Source: Pseudomonadota bacterium
GTDB lineage: Bacteria; Pseudomonadota; Gammaproteobacteria; Pseudomonadales; Moraxellaceae
Assembly: GCA_021781515.1 (NCBI GenBank)
Contig: JAJXWR010000012.1
Location: 1 to 40,825 of the forward strand
Direction: 5' to 3'
DNA: 40,825 nucleotides
Position numbers and translations under genes: made by a program. Positions 34,486 through 40,825 of this stretch are shown here, piece after piece. Numbering within the stretch: position 1 is the stretch's first letter; the number at the start of each line of letters is the position of its first letter. The notes under the pieces were generated by a model that was not told the DNA's origin, did no database searches, and was given only the letters and a program-made list of their open reading frames with translations.

Positions 34486-35073
34486 GTGGTGAAAGGGGTG
34501 GGGGCAGGGGTGAGGGCAGTGGCGATCGCCATACTGGCGATGTGGGTGCAGTGGGCGGTAGCGGAGGAACCGGAATCGTTTTATGCGGCCGGTGCGCTGG
34601 ATTTTATGCACATCAATAACCGGTCGACCGTACCGTCGACCGTCTCTAGCCCGTCGGCCGGGGCGTTTCTGTTGGGATATCACTGGACGCCTTATCTGGG
34701 GATGGAAACAGAGGGGCTGATGGGGTTGGGACAGGCACAAAGTCAGGTGTGCCAGGGGGGCAACTGCACTTCGGCGCAAGTCTCGCTGCAAAGTGAAGGG
34801 GCCGCCTACATGCGTCTGGAGTGGCCGATCGGACGATTCCAGCCTTATATGCGGGTTGGGGCCGCCGTTACCCGCTTACAGACGGCGCTCAGTGCGACAC
34901 AGGCTTTAAATCAGTCAGAACGTTCTGCGGCCATTGGTGCCGGGATAGGCTTGCATCTGGATGCAAAACGTCAGATCTATCTTGATGTTCAGCACCTGAA
35001 AGCGCACGGAGCCAGTGTGGATATCATGGGCTTGGGTTATATGCAACGCTTTGGATTTTCAGGCAGATACTGA
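34486..35073 (+). CDS. Small outer membrane beta-barrel protein (OmpA-barrel-like)
   Basis: A 195-residue protein with an N-terminal signal sequence ending in AVAEE-like residues (cleavage about residue 26). The mature part has repeating amphipathic strands such as GAFLLGYHWTPYLGMETEG, RFQPYMRVGAAVTRLQTAL and SAAIGAGIGLHLD, and ends with an aromatic strand (MQRFGFSGRY). This pattern fits the eight-stranded OmpA/Opa-like barrel superfamily. Two cysteines near residues 86-91 could form a loop disulphide. The start is GTG 34486 or 34489, with GGAG upstream. The substrate or role cannot be told from sequence. Confidence 0.7.
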   Translation: MVKGVGAGVRAVAIAILAMWVQWAVAEEPESFYAAGALDFMHINNRSTVPSTVSSPSAGAFLLGYHWTPYLGMETEGLMGLGQAQSQVCQGGNCTSAQVSLQSEGAAYMRLEWPIGRFQPYMRVGAAVTRLQTALSATQALNQSERSAAIGAGIGLHLDAKRQIYLDVQHLKAHGASVDIMGLGYMQRFGFSGRY

Positions 35074-35116
35074 CCGGCCGGAACCGGGGCACTCGTCGAT
35101 GTTCGTCAGTTAAAAG

Positions 35117-35145
35117 TTGCACTCCAGGACGTTGGCTTCTACCAT
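35117..35145 (+). promoter_or_regulatory. Sigma70-like promoter of the signalling operon
   Basis: TTGCAC (35117-35122) and TACCAT (35140-35145) are separated by exactly 17 bases in the 141-base gap before the histidine kinase gene. A transcript would start near 35152. Confidence 0.5.
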
Positions 35146-35214
35146 TCTCTTACCCTGCTTCAACCTCAATATTGTGAGGACAGTGCCTGTGCATTGATTA
35201 CCGGAACCTTGAAA

Positions 35215-38200
35215 ATGTCTGAGCATGCCGACGCCCGTACCTATCAGCCGGCACCGTTGCCAGCCGATGAGGAAGCACGCCTTCTTGATCTGCAACAGTC
35301 GGGACTGCTGGATTCGCCGGCAGAGATCCTGTTTGATAATATTACGGTGTTGGCCGCCCAATTGCTTGATATGCCGATGGCATTTATTTCGCTCGTGGAT
35401 CGACATCGCCAGTGGTTTAAAAGTGCGGTCGGACTGGAGGCCAGTGAAACTCCCCGCGATGTGGCCTTTTGTGCACATGCCATCTTGGGCTCGCAACTTT
35501 TTGTGGTGGAGCAGGCACTGGAGGATCAGCGGTTTGCCGGTAATCCCTTGGTGCAGGGGGAGCCAAATATCCGTTTTTATGCAGGAATGCCTTTACGTTC
35601 CGCACGTGGCTATGCGCTGGGTACGCTGTGTGTTCTGGATCGACAGCCCCGGCAGCTTGATGAGCGGCAATGCCAGGTGTTCTATCGGCTGGCGAATATG
35701 TGCGAAGCACTGATTGCTGACCGGCGGCGGCGCATAACGATGGACGCCGAACTTAAACGTTCGGGAGAGGTATTGAATGCATTACCTAAGGCCTTGTTCT
35801 GGATTGATCGGGACAGCCTGCAACCGGAACCGCTCAATACGACAGCACACACGTGGCTCAGGCAGCTTGAACTGCACACGCCTCTGCAGTTGCCGGTGTG
35901 GCCGGACCGATTGTTGATCAGCTGGTTACTGCGCAACGAATCGGCACCACAGAATATGACCTCGGTGCTGGCATGGCTACAACAACAACCGTGTACCTTA
36001 ACCTTACCCTGGTTAACGGAGGCACGGGTCATGGTTGATGTGCAATTGCAGGTCATTGCCTCAGGCGATTATCTGCTGTCGGTTGACAGAAAACAGACGC
36101 TGGATGTCACCAGGTTACGGGAAAGCAGTGCCGTCAGCCCGGAGCAATTGATGCGGGTTGCAGAACTGGGGGTGTGGCAATTTAATCTGCAGACGCAAAA
36201 ACTGAGCATCAATCCGGTCTGGTTACAGATGAAAGGCTTTGCGCCATTGTCGGGTGTGGAAGTACCGGTCGAAGAATGGCGTCAACGAGTACACCCGGAG
36301 GATCTGCAGCGTGCTGATGCTTTGCGGGACACCTTGCGCGAAGGCGTCAATGGGTCGTATATGCTGAGTTTTCGGGTGCAGCATGCAGATGGGCATTGGG
36401 TGTGGCTTCAGTCGCGCGGCGAAGTGCTGCAATGGAACAATCAGGGGGCACCGGCACTGATGCGGGGAGTTCATGCCGATGTCAGTTCACTCAAGACCTT
36501 AGAAAATAAAAGTTTTCATCAACAGCAACTGTTGAATGCGGTATTTCGGGCATCGATTCAGGTGTCGATCATTGCAACGGATTTACAGGGCGTGATTACC
36601 TTGTTCAGTGCCGGTGCCGAACGTTTGCTGGGCTATTCGGCGGAAGAGGTGATTGGCCTGCAGACGCCGGTTATTTATCATGACATTGATGAAGTCCGGG
36701 GGTGTGCCGAAGAACTCTCGGTGCGGCTGGGACGGCTGATCGAAGGGTTTGAAGTCTTTGTGACGCTGGCGCTGAGTGCCGAGCCGGATCGACTTTGGGT
36801 GTACATTACCCGTACAGGACAACGATTGATCGTGCGGTTGTCATTGGCGGCACTGTATGATCAGGAGGGTCAGATCAGTGGTTATCTGGGCGTGGCCGTG
36901 GATTTGAGTGATCAGGTACGGGCGGAACAGCGGGCACTGGTGCACGAGCAACGCATGTTGCAGTCCTTTCGCTCGGCCGCGCACGGCATTGGCATGGTTG
37001 GGCTGGACGGACACTGGCTGGAAGTCAATGATGCGCTGTGCAACATGCTGGGGTATAGCCGCACCCAGTTGTTGCAATGCGATGTGCTGAGTCTGACGCA
37101 TCCGGAAGATCAGGAATTTTTGTTATACCCGGCGACTACTGAACGTACGGCGAAAGAATCCTATCAACAACAAAAACGTTATTTGCGGGCGGATGGCAGT
37201 ACCATGCGCGGTCTGATGTCAGTGGCAGCGCTTTATGATGAGCAAGGGGATGCCTCCGGTTATGTGGTGCAGATTCAGGACATTACGCAGCAGTACCAGG
37301 CAGAACAGGAATTACAGGCACGTGCAGAGTTTCAGCGACAACTGATTGCTCAGGTGGCCAATGCCATTGTCAGTATCAGTACCCAAGGCCAGATTCTCAG
37401 TTTTAACCGGGCGGCTGAGCAGTTGTTTGGTTACGATCAGACCGAGGCCATTGGTCAAAATGTCGAGATATTGATGCCGGAGTCCTATCGGTTACGCCAT
37501 GCGGCCTATCTACGGGCGAATCAGGGCCAGGCGGTGGCGCAGGTCATTGGACGGCGTCGGGAACTGACGGCCTTGCACCGGGATGGGCATGAATTTCCGG
37601 TGGAAATTATCGTCTCGCAGATTGCTATTCGCAATGAAGTGTCGTTTATAGCGGTGATTCGGGACCTGACCGAACAAAAGCAGGTCGAACGTATGACCAA
37701 TGAAATCATCTCGACGATCAGTCATGAATTACGCACACCGCTAACCTCGATCATGGGGGGACTGGGACTGATTTTGGGCGGTGTGATGGGTGAGGTGCCA
37801 GGGGAGCAGAAAGGTCTGCTGGAAATGGCGCAGCAAAACGGCAATCGGCTGAATTTGTTGATTAATGATTTGCTCGACATTGAAAAACTGGTGGCTGGCC
37901 GGATGGAGTTCAATTTAGAGTGGCTGGATGTGTCGATGCTGATTCAGGAGGCACTGGACAGTCATGCCGGCTATGCATTAAAACATAGCGTCGTGTTGCA
38001 AAGCCGGTTGCATATACCGGGGCTGCAGATCTATGTAGACCGTTTGCGTTTCGGACAGGTGATGGCTAATCTGTTGTCTAATGCCATTAAATTTTCTCCG
38101 GTACAGCAAACGGTCGAAGTGCATGGGGACTGTGTTGCAGAGCAGTTGCGTCTTAGCGTCATGGATCGGGGGCCGGGGGTGCCGGCACATTTCCGGCATC

Positions 38201-38385
38201 GGCTTTTTGAAAAATTTGCGCAGGCGGATGCCGGGGATACCCGGTTACGCGGAGGTACGGGGCTGGGACTGGCTATTTCACGGGAACTGGTTCGACACAT
38301 GAAAGGGTCGATCGGTTATGAGGACCGTTCCGGCGGTGGCGGTTGTTTCTGGGTAAATTTTATGGTCAGAAACAAGGCAAATTGA
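35215..38385 (+). CDS. Cytoplasmic GAF-multi-PAS sensor histidine kinase
   Basis: A 1056-residue hybrid-free sensor kinase without clear membrane segments. Domain order: a GAF domain (~35-170, with AVGLEASETPRDVAFCAHAI), a poorly conserved region (~185-300), four PAS domains (~310-425, 435-565, 582-695, 705-820), HisKA with the phosphorylated His837 in STISHELRTPLTS, and a HATPase domain with N-box NLLSNAIKFSP, DRGPGVP and GGTGLGLA (1013-1020). The last PAS carries GQNVEILMPESYRLRH, very like the heme PAS of FixL. TTG 35194 is a possible earlier start; ATG 35215 is chosen. It is followed at 18 bases by a receiver and then an Hpt/GGDEF gene, its likely partners. Confidence 0.92.
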   Translation: MSEHADARTYQPAPLPADEEARLLDLQQSGLLDSPAEILFDNITVLAAQLLDMPMAFISLVDRHRQWFKSAVGLEASETPRDVAFCAHAILGSQLFVVEQALEDQRFAGNPLVQGEPNIRFYAGMPLRSARGYALGTLCVLDRQPRQLDERQCQVFYRLANMCEALIADRRRRITMDAELKRSGEVLNALPKALFWIDRDSLQPEPLNTTAHTWLRQLELHTPLQLPVWPDRLLISWLLRNESAPQNMTSVLAWLQQQPCTLTLPWLTEARVMVDVQLQVIASGDYLLSVDRKQTLDVTRLRESSAVSPEQLMRVAELGVWQFNLQTQKLSINPVWLQMKGFAPLSGVEVPVEEWRQRVHPEDLQRADALRDTLREGVNGSYMLSFRVQHADGHWVWLQSRGEVLQWNNQGAPALMRGVHADVSSLKTLENKSFHQQQLLNAVFRASIQVSIIATDLQGVITLFSAGAERLLGYSAEEVIGLQTPVIYHDIDEVRGCAEELSVRLGRLIEGFEVFVTLALSAEPDRLWVYITRTGQRLIVRLSLAALYDQEGQISGYLGVAVDLSDQVRAEQRALVHEQRMLQSFRSAAHGIGMVGLDGHWLEVNDALCNMLGYSRTQLLQCDVLSLTHPEDQEFLLYPATTERTAKESYQQQKRYLRADGSTMRGLMSVAALYDEQGDASGYVVQIQDITQQYQAEQELQARAEFQRQLIAQVANAIVSISTQGQILSFNRAAEQLFGYDQTEAIGQNVEILMPESYRLRHAAYLRANQGQAVAQVIGRRRELTALHRDGHEFPVEIIVSQIAIRNEVSFIAVIRDLTEQKQVERMTNEIISTISHELRTPLTSIMGGLGLILGGVMGEVPGEQKGLLEMAQQNGNRLNLLINDLLDIEKLVAGRMEFNLEWLDVSMLIQEALDSHAGYALKHSVVLQSRLHIPGLQIYVDRLRFGQVMANLLSNAIKFSPVQQTVEVHGDCVAEQLRLSVMDRGPGVPAHFRHRLFEKFAQADAGDTRLRGGTGLGLAISRELVRHMKGSIGYEDRSGGGGCFWVNFMVRNKAN

Positions 38386-38403
38386 TGACAGGAAGTGAAT
38401 ATC

Positions 38404-38808
38404 ATGGGCTCAGATACAGGACCTGAACTCAGGCGGGTGTTGCATGTGGATGATGACGATTCTATCCGTGGCGTTGCCCGGCTGACTCTGGAGAAAGTAG
38501 GGGGATTTGAAGTATGCAGTTGCGCGACGGGACAGGAAGCACTGACCCGGGCGGCCGGGTTTCAGCCACAGCTGATTTTGCTGGATGTGATGATGCCTGA
38601 TATGGACGGCCCTGCCACATTGCATGCTTTAAGATCCTTGTTGAACCTGAGTAAGGTGCCGGTATTGTTCATGACGGCCAAGGTGTTGCCGGCGGAACAG
38701 CAACGATTGATTGAACTGGGGGCGTTCGGGGTGATAATCAAACCGTTTGACCCCATGCAGTTGCCGCAACAGATTCTAGGTTTGTGGAGGCGTTATCATG
38801 GTTGCTGA
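38404..38808 (+). CDS. Stand-alone receiver (CheY-like) response regulator
   Basis: A 134-residue single receiver domain with no output domain. The acidic cluster VDDDD (15-19), phosphoacceptor Asp61 in LILLDVMMPDMDGP, Thr91 in MTAK and Lys113 in IIKPFD are all present. GTG 38395 is possible, but ATG 38404 has AGGAAG at normal spacing. It lies between the kinase and the Hpt/GGDEF protein and overlaps the latter by 11 bases. It probably shuttles phosphate from the kinase to the Hpt domain, as in Sln1-like relays; that is inference. Confidence 0.92.
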   Translation: MGSDTGPELRRVLHVDDDDSIRGVARLTLEKVGGFEVCSCATGQEALTRAAGFQPQLILLDVMMPDMDGPATLHALRSLLNLSKVPVLFMTAKVLPAEQQRLIELGAFGVIIKPFDPMQLPQQILGLWRRYHGC

Positions 38809-40495
38809 ACCAAATATGGATTTTCAGGAACAACTGAAAAAACTCACCACTGAATTTGCTGTCCGGTTGCAGCAGGATTTGCAACGGTTGAAAACACTGG
38901 TGCAGCAGGGGGAGGAGGTGAAAAACGCAGTGCTGATGCACTTGCATAAATTATCAGGTTCAGCCTTGACCTTTGGTTTTACTGAAATTGGCGAACAGTT
39001 ACGCCGCATCGAACGGGCACTTCAGGACGGCAGCATGGAGTGGGTGCGTTGCCGGGAGGCTGTACTGGCGGTCGAATTCACTCAGGCAGAGGACACTGCC
39101 GTTGCCGTTCCCAAGAGTGTGGAACACTGGCAGCAACATCAGCAGCAGGTGAAGAGTGAGGAGGTTGATGCGGCCGGGGTGACACTGCGACGGGAACAGG
39201 ATGAAGAAAAGTCGCCGCCGCCGCTTTTTAAAATCAGTCGGCCACGTCTGGGTTTTCTGATTCAGGACACCTTTAATTTCAGCGGATTACTGGCACAGTT
39301 GCAGGCATATAATTATGATGTGGTCTCGCTGTGGAGTGTGGCGGAATTACTGACGCAACAGCGGCTGAGCGCTTTTGACGTTGTGATGCTGGCGGTGCCT
39401 GCCAATGACCGGGACGGCAGCCGAATGTTGGCCACACTGGATGAGTTGAAAGCAGCGGGCCTGCGTGTGCCGGTCATGGTGTGCAGTCCTTTCCAGAGTT
39501 TCGCCATCAAACTGCAAGCCTTGCGTGCGGGCGTGGTGGCCTATTTTGACCAGGCGGTCACCGTCAGCAGTCTGGATATACGTATTCACCGCTTATTGGA
39601 AGAGGAACAGAAATTTTCACCGAATGTATTGTTGATTGATGATGACGAAAGCATTCTGGAACATTACCGACTGACCCTGGAATCCTCAGGGTTACGGGTT
39701 CGTGTATTGGCCTATCCGGCCGAGGTATTGACGGTGCTGCGTGAATTTAAACCCGATGTCATCGTTCTCGATCTGAACATGCCCTCTTGCCGTGGCGATG
39801 AAGTGGCGGCCATTATTCGCCTCGAAGATACCTGGCTGCATTCGCCGATTATCTATCTGTCCTCGGAAACCAATCAACAACGGCAAATCGCCGCCCAGAC
39901 CTTGGCAGGTGATGAGTTTCTCACCAAGCCGGTGCCTGTGGATATTCTGGTGGCGACGATCTGGGCCCGGGCCCGTCGTTCCCGGCAACTGGCCCAGATG
40001 TTAACCCGTGATGGATTGACCGGATTGTTGACTCACTCAGAAATCAAGGATCGTCTAGATCAGGAACTGGTGCGGGTGCAGCGTAGTCAGGTGCAGTTCT
40101 GTCTGGCCATGCTGGATATCGATTTCTTTAAAAAAGTGAATGACAATTACGGCCATCTGGTGGGAGATGGAGTGATTCGTCACCTGGCGGGCTTGCTGAA
40201 AGGCCGGTTACGCCGCAGTGACCTGATTGGTCGTTATGGTGGGGAAGAATTTCTGTTGATCTTGCCGGACTGTGATCTGGAACAGGCCGGTAAGATCGTC
40301 GATGAATTAAGAAAAGGTTTTGCAGAATTGCCTATGTCGACGGCCATTCAGGGTTTTTATTGCACTTTTAGTGCGGGAGTCAGCTGTAGCAACCAAGTGA
40401 GCGATGCAATGGGCGATACGCTGATCATGCTGGCGGATGAAGCCTTGTATCAGGCGAAATCGCAGGGACGCAATCAGGTGGTGCTGGCTTCTTGA
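38798..40495 (+). CDS. Hpt / degenerate receiver / receiver / GGDEF diguanylate cyclase
   Basis: A 565-residue protein. An Hpt-like domain (~10-95) contains HKLSGSALTFGF with candidate phosphohistidine His50. A Gln-rich linker follows. Residues ~148-268 look like a receiver fold that lost its phosphoacceptor (Ala199 where Asp is expected in DVVMLAVP). A normal receiver follows (~275-395) with DDDE, Asp325 and Lys377. The GGDEF domain ends with the active motif GGEEF (481-485) and an intact inhibitory RxxD site (Arg472-Asp475). It should synthesise cyclic di-GMP under phosphorelay control. ATG 38798 overlaps the receiver gene. Its last 22 bases overlap the convergent GT9 gene. Confidence 0.93.
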   Translation: MVAEPNMDFQEQLKKLTTEFAVRLQQDLQRLKTLVQQGEEVKNAVLMHLHKLSGSALTFGFTEIGEQLRRIERALQDGSMEWVRCREAVLAVEFTQAEDTAVAVPKSVEHWQQHQQQVKSEEVDAAGVTLRREQDEEKSPPPLFKISRPRLGFLIQDTFNFSGLLAQLQAYNYDVVSLWSVAELLTQQRLSAFDVVMLAVPANDRDGSRMLATLDELKAAGLRVPVMVCSPFQSFAIKLQALRAGVVAYFDQAVTVSSLDIRIHRLLEEEQKFSPNVLLIDDDESILEHYRLTLESSGLRVRVLAYPAEVLTVLREFKPDVIVLDLNMPSCRGDEVAAIIRLEDTWLHSPIIYLSSETNQQRQIAAQTLAGDEFLTKPVPVDILVATIWARARRSRQLAQMLTRDGLTGLLTHSEIKDRLDQELVRVQRSQVQFCLAMLDIDFFKKVNDNYGHLVGDGVIRHLAGLLKGRLRRSDLIGRYGGEEFLLILPDCDLEQAGKIVDELRKGFAELPMSTAIQGFYCTFSAGVSCSNQVSDAMGDTLIMLADEALYQAKSQGRNQVVLAS

Positions 40496-40825
40496 AGGAG
40501 CGTCAACGCAGCCTGAATGACCTGATCCACCTCCAGGTGCTGCATACAGCGGGCCTCGGGGCACTGGCCGGGGGCATGACCGATAAAGCGTTCGCAGCGA
40601 CGAATCCAGGGGATTTGCCGTTGAAAATTGCTCGTCTGATCCCGGCAGGCAATGGGTTGACTCAGTGCCTGGTAAGGGGAGTGACTCCAGAATCGTCCTG
40701 CACCGCAGAGCAATGCCGAGCCTGGGCCAAACAGACAGAGTGTGGGAGTCATGGTGATTCGTCCAAGATGGGCAACGCCAGTGTCTGGAGACACGAGTAA
40801 TCGGGCGTTTTCTATGAGTCTCCAC
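40474..40825 (-). CDS. GT9 family (heptosyltransferase-like) glycosyltransferase, 3' part only
   Basis: The frame enters from the right edge and ends at 40474; about 116 C-terminal residues are visible. ENARLLVSPDTGVAHLGRI is the donor-binding motif of ADP-heptose:LPS heptosyltransferases (usually SxDTGxxHlAaA), and LCLFGPGS is the next conserved loop. The cysteine-containing segment near the end (CRDQTSNFQRQIPW...CPEARCMQHL) resembles the tail of this family. It would transfer a heptose or similar sugar to the LPS inner core. The exact member (WaaC, WaaF or WaaQ) cannot be told from this part. Confidence 0.85.
   Translation of the reverse strand, partial: WRLIENARLLVSPDTGVAHLGRITMTPTLCLFGPGSALLCGAGRFWSHSPYQALSQPIACRDQTSNFQRQIPWIRRCERFIGHAPGQCPEARCMQHLEVDQVIQAALTLLQEASTT

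Noticed and set aside
1-40825. CRISPR array, tRNA or rRNA genes
   Set aside because: I saw no regularly spaced repeats of CRISPR size and no cloverleaf or rRNA signature; the only short-period repeats are the MraZ boxes and the 17-bp tandem copies.

Overview
The window looks like a chromosomal segment of a gammaproteobacterium. The evidence is a long, gapless division and cell wall (dcw) cluster in classical order, a MurE with the meso-diaminopimelate signature DNPR, an FtsZ ending in the usual tail peptide, and an S-adenosylhomocysteine (SAH) riboswitch in front of ahcY. I cannot name the genus from the sequence alone.

Layout. (1) 1-1735 is a decayed mobile-element zone: an IS1634-like transposase fragment, an intact FitAB/VapBC-type toxin-antitoxin pair, a possible group II intron scrap and the tail of an ISAzo13-type transposase. 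(2) 1736-18676 is the dcw cluster: a sigma70-type promoter, a 10-bp-periodic MraZ operator, then mraZ-rsmH-ftsL-ftsI-murE-murF-mraY-murD-ftsW-murG-murC-ddl-ftsQ-ftsA-ftsZ, mostly joined by 1-16 bp overlaps. murB is not between murC and ddl, and lpxC does not follow ftsZ. (3) 18677-23278 is an accessory island on the minus strand. It holds a TrlF-type PHP-plus-SMC-like ATPase (891 aa) translationally coupled to an AlbA_2/GHKL-type ATP-binding protein (387 aa), a serine recombinase pseudogene at its upstream edge and 17-bp direct repeats at its downstream edge. This is the best candidate here for a poorly described system, plausibly genome defence. (4) 23279-27833 is a minus-strand operon ahcY-metF-bioA-rsmE behind a clear SAH riboswitch; all four products connect to the S-adenosylmethionine (SAM)/methionine cycle. 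(5) 27885-35073 holds an outer membrane barrel protein (minus strand), then a UDP-glucuronate epimerase, a divergent phosphoglucose isomerase, UDP-glucose dehydrogenase, glycerol kinase and a second small barrel protein. (6) 35117-40495 is a signalling operon: a GAF/multi-PAS histidine kinase with a FixL-like last PAS, a stand-alone receiver, and an Hpt / degenerate receiver / receiver / GGDEF protein. (7) The right edge cuts a minus-strand GT9 heptosyltransferase.

How the parts work together. The dcw genes make lipid II and the FtsZ-FtsA-FtsQ-FtsL-FtsI-FtsW machinery under MraZ control. The SAH-sensing operon recycles SAH and supplies one-carbon units, and it also contains a SAM-consuming transaminase and an rRNA methyltransferase. 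The sugar nucleotide genes probably feed surface polysaccharide or LPS core, in keeping with the GT9 gene. The final signalling genes likely convert a cytoplasmic signal, perhaps redox or gas related, into cyclic di-GMP.
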